The translations under genes and the position numbers were made by a program. This document shows positions 44,078 through 51,857 of a stretch of 64,000 nucleotides of DNA, piece by piece. Origin of the DNA: Bradyrhizobium canariense (lineage in GTDB: Bacteria > Pseudomonadota > Alphaproteobacteria > Rhizobiales > Xanthobacteraceae); assembly GCF_018130465.1 (NCBI RefSeq), contig NZ_JAFCKJ010000001.1, positions 434,001-498,000 on the forward strand. The letters are read 5' to 3'. The notes under the pieces were generated by a model. The model saw nothing but the letters and a program-made list of their open reading frames with translations. It was not told the origin of the DNA and ran no database searches. Every line of letters begins with the position of its first letter. Positions within the stretch are counted from its first letter, which is position 1.

Positions 44078-45045
44078 GTGGTGAATTCGATGCGCGGGTC
44101 GACCAGGCGATAGACCAGGTCGGTGATGAGGTTGAAGGTCAGGACCATGGCGGAGCAGATCACGAAGACGCCGAGCAGCAGATTGTAGTCGCGCTGGAGC
44201 AGGGCGTCGTACATCAGGCGTCCGATGCCGGGCCAGGCGAACACGGTCTCGGTGATGACGGCGCCGCCGATCAGGGTGCCGGAGTGGACGCCGGCGAGCG
44301 TCACGACGGGCAGCAGCGCGTTGCGCAGGACGTGGCGGCGCTGGATCACGGCATCGGACAGGCCTTTGGCGCGCGCGGTCTTGACGAAGTCGAGACGCTT
44401 CACCTCCAGCATCGAGGCGCGTGTCATGCGGGTGTAGGTCGCCATGAAGAACAGGCCGAGCGTCATCGCCGGCATGATCAGGTGCCTTGCGACGTCGGCC
44501 ACATGGGCAAGGCCGGTGAGGTTGGCGCCGACTGTCTCGTAGCCGAAGCTCGGCAGCCAATCGACCGTGACCGAGAACAACAGGATGCCCATCAGCGCCA
44601 CCCAGAAAATCGGCATGGCGTAGAAGATCAGCGCGAAGATCGTGATGGCGGTGTCGAGCCAGGTCCCGGCGAAGCGTGCCGCGAAGGTGCCGAACAGGAT
44701 GCCGAGCATCAGTGAGATCGCGAACGCCGTCAGCGTGAGCAGAAGCGTCGCCGGCAGCCGTTCCAGGATCAGCTTCGATACTGGCGCCTGCTGGCGGAAG
44801 GAGAAGCCGAGGTCGAGCGTCACGACGCCCTTGACGTAGACGAAGAGCTGCTCGGGCAGCGGCTTGTCCAGGCCGAACTTCTCCCTGAGCTGCTGGACGA
44901 AGATCTGGTCGCTGGCGCCGGCCTCGCCCGCCATCACGACCGCGGGATCGCCGGGCGCGAGCCGGATCAGGAAGAAATTGAGGACGACGATCGCAAGCAG
45001 GACGATCGCGCCCTTCACGACACGCTGAGCGACGAAGGAGATCAT
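44074..45045 (-). CDS. ABC transporter permease (DppB-like)
   Basis: Inner-membrane permease of 323 residues. It starts MISFVAQRVVKGAIVLLAIV, with the family's LNFFLIRLAPGDPAVVMAGE and the EAA loop DFVKTARAKGLSDAVIQRRH then VLRNALLPVVTLAG. FAWPGIGRLMYDALLQRDYN is the conserved C-terminal DppB motif. It follows the substrate-binding protein gene after 145 bp that carry a strong hairpin, and overlaps the DppC-like gene by 4 bp. Confidence 0.93.
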   Translation of the reverse strand: MISFVAQRVVKGAIVLLAIVVLNFFLIRLAPGDPAVVMAGEAGASDQIFVQQLREKFGLDKPLPEQLFVYVKGVVTLDLGFSFRQQAPVSKLILERLPATLLLTLTAFAISLMLGILFGTFAARFAGTWLDTAITIFALIFYAMPIFWVALMGILLFSVTVDWLPSFGYETVGANLTGLAHVADVARHLIMPAMTLGLFFMATYTRMTRASMLEVKRLDFVKTARAKGLSDAVIQRRHVLRNALLPVVTLAGVHSGTLIGGAVITETVFAWPGIGRLMYDALLQRDYNLLLGVFVICSAMVLTFNLITDLVYRLVDPRIEFTT

Positions 45046-45108
45046 CTAGAGAATCATATCTTGTAGCGCGACCTGGAGCCGCGGTGACGGTGAACTTCCT
45101 CGCCCGCC

Positions 45109-45175
45109 CTTGCGGGGAGAGGGTTGGGGTGAGCGCTTCGCGCACATTCGACCTCTCCCCGCAAGCGGGGAGAGG
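45109..45175. repeat. Intercistronic hairpin repeat between binding-protein and permease genes
   Basis: CTTGCGGGGAGAGG (45109-45122) pairs with CCTCTCCCCGCAAG (45152-45165), a perfect 14 bp. The right arm can also pair locally: CCTCTCCCCGC-AA-GCGGGGAGAGG (45152-45175). The same core CTCTCCCCGC appears in the elements at 52768 and 53284. Placed after the binding-protein stop, it may protect that part of the mRNA and lower permease expression. Confidence 0.85.
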
Positions 45176-45190
45176 TGAAAAGGGCAGGGC

Positions 45191-46741
45191 TCACTTGTCC
45201 AGCCATGCGTCCTTGAAGCCGTCATTGACACCGATCCCGGTGGTGATCAGGTTCTTGACCTTGCAGCGCATGATGGTCGGGAATTGCAGCTCGAGCATCC
45301 AGGCCACCGGCACGTCCTCGACCAGGATCTTCTGCGCTTTCTCGTAGATCTCCTTGCGCTTGGAGTCGGGCGTCGCCACCGCGCCGTCGGCGAACAGCTT
45401 GTCGATTTCCGGGTTGGAGTAACCCTCGACGTTGTTGAACACCTGGCCCTTGGCGATGGCGCTGGAGACGTAGTTGCGGCCGACGCCGAGTGCAGGATCG
45501 CCGTACTGGTAGAGATAGGTGAAGGCGATGTCGTAGTCCCAGTCGCCGATCTTCTGGTTGCCGCCGGCGACGTCGGTGGCGATGGTCTCGATGTTCATGC
45601 CGACGTCCTGGAGGTTCTGCTTCACGGCTTCACCCCAGCGCTGCCAGGTCTCGCCATAGGCGAGCGGCAGAAGGCGGATCTTCTCGCCCTTGTAGCCGGC
45701 TTCCTTCAGCAGCGCCTTGGCCTTGGCGGGATCGTAAGGGTATTTCGGCACGTCGTCGGTGTAGTATTTGATGGTCGAGGCGGACGGGCCGGTCGCGACC
45801 TTGCCGAGCCCGTTCCAGATCACGTCCTTGGCGAAGTCGCGGTCGATCGCATACATGACCGCCTGCCGCACCCGCTTGTCGGCGAGCGGACCCTGGCGGT
45901 TGTTGAGCCACAGCCAGGCCAGCGGCGAGAAGAACTCCCAGCCGGCGCCGGTGACGCAGGTGTCCTTCAGCTTGGAAAGCCGGGGCACGTCGAAATTCTC
46001 GACCGAACCGCCGGGCAGCACGTCGACCTTGCCGGTCTCATACGCCACCGAGCGCGCGGCGGCATCGGGAATGATCTGCCAGTAGATCTCGTCGAGATAG
46101 GGCTTGCCCTTCTCGTAATAGTTCGGGTTCTTGACCAGGCGGATGAAAGAACCCTTCTGCCACTCCTTGAACATGAAGGGGCCGGTGCCGACAGGGGCGT
46201 TGTTGTAGGGATTGGTCTTCCAGTCGGTGCCTTCATAGAGATGCTTCGGCACCATCGGCATCGAGCCGACCTCGAAGATGCCGAGGAACGGACCGAACGG
46301 CTGCTTCAGCGTGAACACCACCGTGTAGTCGTCGGGAGCTTCGACCTTGTCGACCTGCGCGAGATTGTTGCGGGCGCGCGCATGCGTCTGCTTCAGCATC
46401 TCGAGCGAGAACAGCACGTCGGCGGCGGTGAAGGGCTTGCCGTCATGCCAGGTCACGCCCTTCCTGAGCTTGAACGTGTAGGTTTTTGCGTCCTCGCTGA
46501 CGCTCCAGCTCTCGGCGAGCTCCGGCTGCGGTTCGAGCTTGGGGCTGTAGCGAAGCAGGCCTTCGAAAATGTTGCCCGACACCATCTGCACCGGGCCGTT
46601 CTGGACCATCGCCAGCATCAGGCCGGGCGGCTCGGGCTGAATCACGGCATTGATTGCACCCCCCGTTTTCGGCTCTTGCGCCAGTGCCGGGGCCGTGAGG
46701 CCGCAAGCCAGGAGGAGACCAAGCAACACTCGTTTTGGCAT
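45191..46741 (-). CDS. ABC transporter substrate-binding protein (SBP family 5)
   Basis: Periplasmic binding protein of 516 residues for a peptide, opine or similar solute. Signal peptide MPKRVLLGLLLACGLTAPAL, ending ALA before QEPKTGG. Family-5 motifs are GNIFEGLLRYSPKLEPQPEL, LAESWSVSEDAKTYTFKLRK, GVTWHDGKPFTAADVLFSLE and PVGTGPFMFKEWQKGSFIRL. First gene of the importer operon and divergent from tetR. Ligand not predictable from sequence; DppA-like and nickel/opine binders share these motifs. Confidence 0.93.
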   Translation of the reverse strand: MPKRVLLGLLLACGLTAPALAQEPKTGGAINAVIQPEPPGLMLAMVQNGPVQMVSGNIFEGLLRYSPKLEPQPELAESWSVSEDAKTYTFKLRKGVTWHDGKPFTAADVLFSLEMLKQTHARARNNLAQVDKVEAPDDYTVVFTLKQPFGPFLGIFEVGSMPMVPKHLYEGTDWKTNPYNNAPVGTGPFMFKEWQKGSFIRLVKNPNYYEKGKPYLDEIYWQIIPDAAARSVAYETGKVDVLPGGSVENFDVPRLSKLKDTCVTGAGWEFFSPLAWLWLNNRQGPLADKRVRQAVMYAIDRDFAKDVIWNGLGKVATGPSASTIKYYTDDVPKYPYDPAKAKALLKEAGYKGEKIRLLPLAYGETWQRWGEAVKQNLQDVGMNIETIATDVAGGNQKIGDWDYDIAFTYLYQYGDPALGVGRNYVSSAIAKGQVFNNVEGYSNPEIDKLFADGAVATPDSKRKEIYEKAQKILVEDVPVAWMLELQFPTIMRCKVKNLITTGIGVNDGFKDAWLDK

Positions 46742-46933
46742 GTCGTATCTTTCTCAAGCGAGACCAGCCGCAAACGCTTCGCACGTCGTGGCGCGCAAAG
46801 CTACGGCCGGCCCATCCCAGTCCCCATCCGGTATCGAGGCTCACATAGTCTCATTCGGCGCCGCAAGATGAAAGTCTCGACAGTGTTCGCACAAAAAATG
46901 TACAGCGCGTCCTGTTTTCACTTGATTCATTAC

Positions 46934-46950
46934 CTTGTCATGGAGACAAG
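46934..46950. promoter_or_regulatory. Inverted repeat in the tetR/SBP divergent region
   Basis: CTTGTC-ATGGA-GACAAG, 6-bp arms, ends 6 bp before the tetR start. Its position between divergent regulator and transporter genes suggests an autoregulatory TetR operator. It overlaps where the ribosome site should be, so repression could be direct. Confidence 0.5.
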
Positions 46951-46956
46951 TCGGCC

Positions 46957-47625
46957 ATGGATAACGCCACACGCTCCGAACGATCCCGCAACGCTGCGCT
47001 CGAGGCGGCCATCGCGATCATCGCGCGCGACGGGCCCGGCCGGTTGACGCTCGATGCGATCGCGCGCGAGAGCGGGCTGAGCAAGGGCGGCGTGATGCAC
47101 CAGTTCCGCACCAAGGAAGCGGTGCTGAAGGCTCTGCTCGAGCGGCAGATGGCGCATTTCGAGGAGTTTTCGAACCGTTATATGGCGAAGGTGAGCGCCA
47201 CGTCCGCGAACCCCGAGCTCGCCACCCAGCTCGCGACTGTGCGCGAAGCGGCGACTGCGCCGAATTCGGCGGCGCTGGCATTGGTCGCAGCCATGGTTGA
47301 GAATCCTGGCCTGATGTCGCTGCCGCGCGACAGCGAGATGAAGCGGGTCGCGGTCATCAAGGCCGAGGCCGCCGATCCGGATCTGGCGCTGTTGCGCTGG
47401 GCGGCGGCGCGGGGGCTGCTGCTGAGTGGTCTGTTCGGCATGTCTCCACTCAGCAAGGCGGAGCACGATCGCCTGTTTGCGCGTCTGCTCGACGACGCGC
47501 AGTGGAACGGTCTCGCACAGCCGGCCAAGGAACAGCCGACCAAGGAACTGCCGGCCAAGGCACGTTCCGTCAAATCCGGTGCGACGCTGCCGGCAAAAGC
47601 CGCAACCCCGCGCAAACGCGCCTGA
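46957..47625 (+). CDS. TetR-family transcriptional regulator
   Basis: Regulator of 222 residues. The N-terminal HTH is standard for TetR proteins: RNAALEAAIAIIARDGPGRL, then TLDAIARESGLSKGGVMHQF and RTKEAVLKALLERQM. The C-terminal helical domain (about 70-180) would bind an effector. The last 40 residues are a Lys/Ala/Pro-rich tail with repeated QPTKELPAKA-like units, unusual for the family. It diverges from the ABC importer operon and probably represses it. Confidence 0.9.
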   Translation: MDNATRSERSRNAALEAAIAIIARDGPGRLTLDAIARESGLSKGGVMHQFRTKEAVLKALLERQMAHFEEFSNRYMAKVSATSANPELATQLATVREAATAPNSAALALVAAMVENPGLMSLPRDSEMKRVAVIKAEAADPDLALLRWAAARGLLLSGLFGMSPLSKAEHDRLFARLLDDAQWNGLAQPAKEQPTKELPAKARSVKSGATLPAKAATPRKRA

Positions 47626-47708
47626 TTCATCGTTAACGAATTCCGACGACAGCTGCCCAAAGTCGCGCCTGCGGCCAAATGCGCCAGGCCCTCATTTTGG
47701 TACTTTAC

Positions 47709-47726
47709 AAACCAACTGGTCGGTTT
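47709..47726. promoter_or_regulatory. TetR-type imperfect palindrome upstream of DUF3313 gene
   Basis: AAACCAACTGGTCGGTTT resembles operators of TetR/AcrR repressors (AACC...GGTT arms with a GGTCGGTT core). It lies 84 bp after the TetR stop and about 180 bp before the lipoprotein gene, so it may control the latter. Confidence 0.45.
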
Positions 47727-47805
47727 TATAAATGGAAACACTGAGACTGCCCGAGGCTTCTGACATGGCCCCGGACGATGCCTTGGGCCGGTGATGGTGA
47801 GCGCC

Positions 47806-47880
47806 GCAGCCGCGTCTTGTCCCAAACGCGGCTGCGGTCCCCATCGCCTTCGACAAAAGGCCTTCCCAAGGATGGCCTTT
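47806..47880 (+). promoter_or_regulatory. Leader with two stem-loops ahead of the DUF3313 lipoprotein gene
   Basis: GCAGCCGCGT (47806-47815) pairs perfectly with ACGCGGCTGC (47826-47835), and AAAGGCC pairs with GGCCTTT further on, between about 47856 and 47880. Together they leave a structured leader shortly before the ribosome site at 47895. Neither has a T-run, so attenuation is only a possibility. Confidence 0.35.
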
Positions 47881-47906
47881 CCCAAAAGCCGCTAGAGGAG
47901 TCTGGA

Positions 47907-48569
47907 ATGGATCGCTCGATCGCCCTGCGCGGTCTGGGAACGCTGGTGCTTTGCGCGGCCGCGGCCGGCTGCGCCTCGGTCGCGCCCGTGCCCTATTCGG
48001 AGATGGCGTCCTCGGCCTACATGGCCCCGGACAAGTCGGACGCCTCGGGCCGCGTGCCGTACCGCTATTCCACCCAGGTCGACTGGCGCGCGTATAACAA
48101 AGTGATCCTTGATCCCGTCGTGGTCTACCGGGCGAGGGATCACCAGTTCGGCGACATGTCCGACAAGGACCGGGCGACGCTGGCCGCCTACATGCAGAAC
48201 TGTTTTGCTGAGCGGCTGCGCGGCCGCTTCGCATCGGTGCGCGAGCGCGGGCCCAACACGCTGCGGATCAGGCTGACGCTCACCGGCGCCGTCATCAACA
48301 CGCCGGTGCTCGGCACGCTCTCGCGCTTCGACGTCGCCGGCGCGGTCTACAACGGCGTGCAGGCCGCGCGCGACGGCGAGGGCACCCTGACCGGCTCGGT
48401 CATCTACGGCGTCGAGATCTTCGACGCCCAGACCTCGCGCCTGCTCTCGGCCTACGTCACCAAGCAATACCCTGGCGCCTACGACATCAAGGCCACCGCC
48501 GGCTCGCTCGCCGCCGCCACGGCCGGCCTCGACAAGGGCGCCGACGCGCTGATGGCGCAACTGCACTGA
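47907..48569 (+). CDS. DUF3313-family lipoprotein
   Basis: Outer-envelope lipoprotein of about 220 residues. Signal peptide MDRSIALRGLGTLVLCAAAA with lipobox AAGC; the lipidated cysteine is followed by ASVAPVPYS. The rest matches the DUF3313 pattern: VDWRAYNKVILDPVVVY, DKDRATLAAYMQNCFAERLR, and TLRIRLTLTGAVINTPVLGT, with a glycine-rich region. Function of the family is unknown. The ATG at 47907 follows AGAGGAG. A longer reading from 47778 would destroy the signal peptide. Followed after 32 bp by the DUF2147 gene. Confidence 0.88.
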   Translation: MDRSIALRGLGTLVLCAAAAGCASVAPVPYSEMASSAYMAPDKSDASGRVPYRYSTQVDWRAYNKVILDPVVVYRARDHQFGDMSDKDRATLAAYMQNCFAERLRGRFASVRERGPNTLRIRLTLTGAVINTPVLGTLSRFDVAGAVYNGVQAARDGEGTLTGSVIYGVEIFDAQTSRLLSAYVTKQYPGAYDIKATAGSLAAATAGLDKGADALMAQLH

Positions 48570-48601
48570 CGCCGCAATCCACCCCACGAAAGGTGCTGCT
48601 G

Positions 48602-49171
48602 ATGAACTTCTTCCTTCGCTTCCTGCTGCGCATCGCGATCACCATCGTGATGATGGCGTTTGGCGGCCAAGCCGGCGCCGCCGCGCCGCCCGATCCGAGC
48701 GGGACCTGGCTGGTCGAGGACGGCCGCGCCCGTATCCGGCTCGAGCGCTGCGGGCCGTCGCGCGAGCGCATCTGCGGCTTCATCGTCTGGATGAAGGAAC
48801 CGGCCGACAAGCGCGGCCAGCCTTATCGCGACAAGGAAAATCCCGATTCAGACAAGCGCGCTCGCACGCTGCTCGGCCATCAGCTCATCATGGGCTTGCA
48901 GGCGACGACTGACGGACGGTTTGCCGGCGACATCTACAATGCCGAGGACGGCAAGTTCTACTCGGTCTCGCTGTGGCGCGAATCTTCCGACCGTCTCAAG
49001 CTCAAGGGCTGCCTGATCAAGTTCCTGTGCCAGACCCAGACCTGGCAGCAAACGCTCGACGTCCTGCCCGGTCAGCTCGTCGGCCTGACCGGCGATCTCA
49101 ACGGCCCCCGCGCCGACAAGGAATGGGCGGCGGTGACGGCCCCGAAGCCGATCCAGGCGAAGGGCAAGTAG
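48602..49171 (+). CDS. DUF2147-family secreted protein
   Basis: Exported protein of about 189 residues with a signal peptide (NFFLRFLLRIAITIVMMAFG ending near AGAA). The mature part has DUF2147 features: DPSGTWLVEDGRARIRLERC, CGFIVWMKEP, and GDIYNAEDGKFYSVSL with LKLKGCLIKFLCQTQTW. This family is of unknown function, periplasmic and often next to stress genes. GTG at 48593 is an alternative start; ATG at 48602 is preceded by GAAAGG. Probably co-transcribed with the DUF3313 gene. Confidence 0.88.
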   Translation: MNFFLRFLLRIAITIVMMAFGGQAGAAAPPDPSGTWLVEDGRARIRLERCGPSRERICGFIVWMKEPADKRGQPYRDKENPDSDKRARTLLGHQLIMGLQATTDGRFAGDIYNAEDGKFYSVSLWRESSDRLKLKGCLIKFLCQTQTWQQTLDVLPGQLVGLTGDLNGPRADKEWAAVTAPKPIQAKGK

Positions 49172-49180
49172 CGTACGGCT

Positions 49181-49492
49181 TCAGGCGGGCCGCAGCGCTC
49201 GTTGCAACTCGGCAAGCGCATCCGTGAGTTGCTCACGGTGCGCGATGTCGTCCCTGGGGAGGGCCGCGACACTGCCCGCGAGCTCGCGCAGGATACCGGC
49301 GAGCAGGCCGAAATTGAGGTGCAGGTGCACCGATTTGCGTTCGTCCGCCGTGCCTGGATGCTGCAGCACCAGCGCAACGCCGCTGCCGTCGAGACGTGCC
49401 TCGAACCGCGATGAATGCTCGAAGGTGCCGACATAGAACTTGTCGGGATATTCGAGCGCGATCTCTGCCTTGTCGGGAACCGGCTTGGACAT
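49181..49492 (-). CDS. Conserved hypothetical protein
   Basis: Protein of 103 residues that starts MSKPVPDKAEIALEYPDKFY with VGTFEHSSRFEARLDGSGVA and a C-terminal helical segment (NFGLLAGILRELAGSVAALP). No signal or membrane helix. It resembles small Bradyrhizobium proteins without assigned function; the pattern of alternating hydrophobic and charged residues and the steady codon use support a real gene. Convergent with DUF2147 (9 bp between stops) and divergent from the Irr-like gene. Confidence 0.75.
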   Translation of the reverse strand: MSKPVPDKAEIALEYPDKFYVGTFEHSSRFEARLDGSGVALVLQHPGTADERKSVHLHLNFGLLAGILRELAGSVAALPRDDIAHREQLTDALAELQRALRPA

Positions 49493-49577
49493 GTGGGCCT
49501 CATTGATGGGAGGCTATTCTGGCCGGGAATGAACTCGGCCGCCTTGCGATAGGTCAGAGGTCGGGCTCGCTCCGGAT

Positions 49578-49591
49578 TTGATGCGGATCAA
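49578..49591. promoter_or_regulatory. FixK/FNR-type box upstream of the Irr-like gene
   Basis: TTGATGCGGATCAA, with perfect TTGAT and ATCAA arms and a 4-bp centre, centred about 86 bp ahead of the ATG at 49671. Orientation-independent; it could also act on the divergent hypothetical gene, whose start is 86 bp to the left. Same core as the hemA box. Confidence 0.8.
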
Positions 49592-49670
49592 AGCCGGGCC
49601 GCCGCTTCTGCGATCTGATGGCAGGACGCGCGAAGCTCCGCGTTCCCGGTCAACTGCGAGTGCATCGGCG

Positions 49671-50153
49671 ATGAACCTCCTTTCCACCCTTTCCGAAGCG
49701 GATTCAGACGATTTCGCCATCGCTCTCGCGGACGAGGCGTCGGCACGTTGTGCGCAACTGCTCGGCGATGCTGGCCTCAGGCTGACGCGCCACCGTCTGG
49801 CGCTCGGCCAAATGCTGTTCCTCTGCCCTCATCGTCATGTGACAGCGGAGGGGCTTTATGAAGAAGCGACGGCCGCCAATCTGCGGCTGTCGCTTGCGAC
49901 CGTCTACAACACGCTGAACCAGTTCACTGACGCCGGCCTGTTGCGCCGGATCGCAGCCGACGGCATCAAGTCGTTCTTCGACACCGACACGTCCGTGCAT
50001 CCGCATTTCTACCTCGAAGGCGAGGATGTGCTGGTCGACGTCACCGACGGCCTGACCTTCACCAGGGTACCCGAGGCGCTTCCGGGCCACGAGATCGCGC
50101 GGCTCGACGTCATCGTCCATCTGCGCCGGAAGCGCTGCGTAGACCCGGCATGA
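49671..50153 (+). CDS. Irr-type Fur-family regulator (second Irr-like protein)
   Basis: Regulator of 160 residues in the Irr branch of the Fur family, which in rhizobia links iron and haem status to gene control. Matching segments are LRLTRHRLALGQMLFLCPHR (Irr: LRPTRQRMALG), HVTAEGLYEEATAANLRLSL, ATVYNTLNQFTDAGLLRRIA and FFDTDTSVHPHFYLEGE. The N-terminus lacks the GCPVLD haem-regulatory motif known in B. japonicum Irr, and the Irr histidine triplet is HPHF here (H110, H112). The longer start from 49578 would begin inside the FixK box and is rejected. Convergent with the TPR regulator (7 bp). Confidence 0.9.
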   Translation: MNLLSTLSEADSDDFAIALADEASARCAQLLGDAGLRLTRHRLALGQMLFLCPHRHVTAEGLYEEATAANLRLSLATVYNTLNQFTDAGLLRRIAADGIKSFFDTDTSVHPHFYLEGEDVLVDVTDGLTFTRVPEALPGHEIARLDVIVHLRRKRCVDPA

Positions 50154-50160
50154 CGATCGT

Positions 50161-51723
50161 CTAGCGCAAGCCCGCCCGCCGGAATCCTTCCAGATAGTGC
50201 TCGCGATCGGCCTCATTGGCCCACGGCAATTGCGTCGCGATCCAGTGCAGCGAGATGTTGGGCTGGGTGCGGCGGAGCTCGCCCAGCGCCATCTGCGCAA
50301 GCATGCCGTCGCCGGTCATGCCGGCAGAAACCGCGAGCACGCGGTAGGCGCCGGTGAGGTCGCCGCGGTGGCGGATCGCCTCGCGCGCGAGCGCGATGGC
50401 CTCGCCATAGCGCCGCTCGGTGAAGCGGGCATAGCCGGCGATGCCGTGATAGATCGCCAGGGATGGATCGCGCGGCGAGAGCCGCATCGCCCTCTGCGCT
50501 GCCTCGAACGAATCCTTCGGCCGCCCGGCATAGGACAGCGCCAGCGCGTAATAACCTTGCGCCAGCGAGAAGTTCGGATTGAGCGCGAGCGCCTGCTCGA
50601 ACTCGGACAGTGCGTCCGCAAGCCTTCGCGTCGAGAAGCAGACGCTGCCGAGCGCGGCGTGCGCCCAGGCATCCTCATGGTCGCAGCGCACGGCGGCGAG
50701 CGCGGCGGCTTCCGCCACCGGCGCCACCACGGCAAGCTCAGCCCAGCCGAGATGCACGCCGAACATGTGGTTCGCCGCGAGCACCGACAGCGCCTGGCCG
50801 TAGTTCGGGTCGATCCCGACCGCGCGTTCCAGCAGCGCCCGCGCGGTCTCGTGATCCCGCCGCGTCACGCGCCAATAATGCGACAGCGCCCGCATCAGGA
50901 GATCCCAGGCATCCAGGCTCGCGGGGGGCTTGCGATGGGCGCGAAAACTTTCCGCCGCGTGAATCTGCGGCTCGATCGCCGCGGCGATCGCGTTGGTGAT
51001 CTCGTCCTGCACGGCGAACACGTCGACCAGTTCGCGGTCGTAGCGCTCGGCCCAGAGATGGCTGCCCGACGTGGCGTCGTTGAGCTGCGCGGTGATGCGC
51101 ACCCGGTTGTCCGCCTTGCGCACGCTGCCTTCGACGATGTAGCGGACGCCGAGTTCCTCGGCGATCTGCCGGATGTGGACCGCGCGTCCCTTGTAGGTGA
51201 AGGACGAGTTGCGGGCGATTACCATGAACCAGCGCTGCTTCGACAGCGCGGTGAGGATGTCCTCGCTGATCCCGTCGCCGAAATAGTCCTGTGCGGGATC
51301 GCCGCTCATGTTTTCGAAAGCGAGCACCGCGATCGCCGGACGGTCCGCCAGGGCGCGCGGAAGGGCGCGCGGCAGGGCAGGGACGGGTTCAGCGGGCGCA
51401 GTCGCGGCTGCCACTTCTTCCCGGACTTCGCCGACGAAACGAAAGCCCTTGCGCGGAATGGTCTTGATCAGCCGCTGGCTCGCACCGTCGTCGCCGAGCG
51501 CCTTGCGCGCGGCGTTGATCCGGCTGTTCAGGGCGGAATCCGAGATGATCCGATCGCTCCAGATCTGGCTGATCAGGTCATCCTTGCTGACCACACGGGT
51601 GCGCTGCGCCACCAGATAGAGCAGGAGATCGAACACCTGCGGCTGCAACGGCACGGCGGCTCCGCTGCAGGTGAGTTCCCGCAGGTCGCCGTCGAGCACG
51701 TTGTTTTCAAAGCGAAATCGCAC
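50161..51723 (-). CDS. CadC-like winged-helix TPR regulator, copy 1
   Basis: Regulator of 520 residues. Residues 1-100 are an OmpR-type winged helix (LQPQVFDLLLYLVAQRTRVV, SKDDLISQIWSDRIISDSAL, LIKTIPRKGFRFVGEV). A central domain resembles the FlgO-like/adenylate-cyclase-linked module (AIAVLAFENMSGDPAQDYFG, DGISEDILTALSKQRWFMVI, GVRYIVEGSVRKADNRVRIT), and TPR repeats fill the C-terminus (DALSEFEQALALNPNFSLAQ). No transmembrane helix is evident, unlike true CadC. It diverges from the mddA-like gene across direct repeats (51730-51772), so it probably controls that gene and itself. Copy 2 lies at 53320. Confidence 0.9.
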   Translation of the reverse strand: MRFRFENNVLDGDLRELTCSGAAVPLQPQVFDLLLYLVAQRTRVVSKDDLISQIWSDRIISDSALNSRINAARKALGDDGASQRLIKTIPRKGFRFVGEVREEVAAATAPAEPVPALPRALPRALADRPAIAVLAFENMSGDPAQDYFGDGISEDILTALSKQRWFMVIARNSSFTYKGRAVHIRQIAEELGVRYIVEGSVRKADNRVRITAQLNDATSGSHLWAERYDRELVDVFAVQDEITNAIAAAIEPQIHAAESFRAHRKPPASLDAWDLLMRALSHYWRVTRRDHETARALLERAVGIDPNYGQALSVLAANHMFGVHLGWAELAVVAPVAEAAALAAVRCDHEDAWAHAALGSVCFSTRRLADALSEFEQALALNPNFSLAQGYYALALSYAGRPKDSFEAAQRAMRLSPRDPSLAIYHGIAGYARFTERRYGEAIALAREAIRHRGDLTGAYRVLAVSAGMTGDGMLAQMALGELRRTQPNISLHWIATQLPWANEADREHYLEGFRRAGLR

Positions 51724-51729
51724 GTTTCT

Positions 51730-51772
51730 GTCGTCTCAAGCAAAAATCAAAGTCGTCTCAGGCGAAAATCAA
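51730..51772. promoter_or_regulatory. Tandem direct repeats between regulator copy 1 and mddA
   Basis: Two 21-bp direct repeats 22 bp apart: GTCGTCTCAAGCAAAAATCAA (51730-51750, first 20 bases shown plus A) and a copy with G at two positions (51752-51772). Same-face spacing matches an OmpR-like winged-helix dimer site. They begin 6 bp upstream of the regulator start and lie 86 bp before mddA. Confidence 0.6.
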
Positions 51773-51857
51773 CCGTCCGCGAAAGTCTTGAGGCCTCCGA
51801 GTCGGCATGGTGCAGCGACCAATGAAGTGCCGGCGTTTTGGCAAAACGGAGCTGTAT

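Noticed and set aside
43238-45145. A single fused double permease of 635 residues
   Set aside because: The first half is an out-of-frame reading of the DppB-like gene; separate genes with ATGA overlap explain everything.
45284-47047. Plus-strand open frame of 587 codons
   Set aside because: Antisense of the substrate-binding protein, which has a signal peptide and family motifs.
49578-49670. N-terminal extension of the Irr-like protein from a TTG at 49578
   Set aside because: It would start inside the FixK box and adds a low-complexity Arg/Ser segment absent from Irr.
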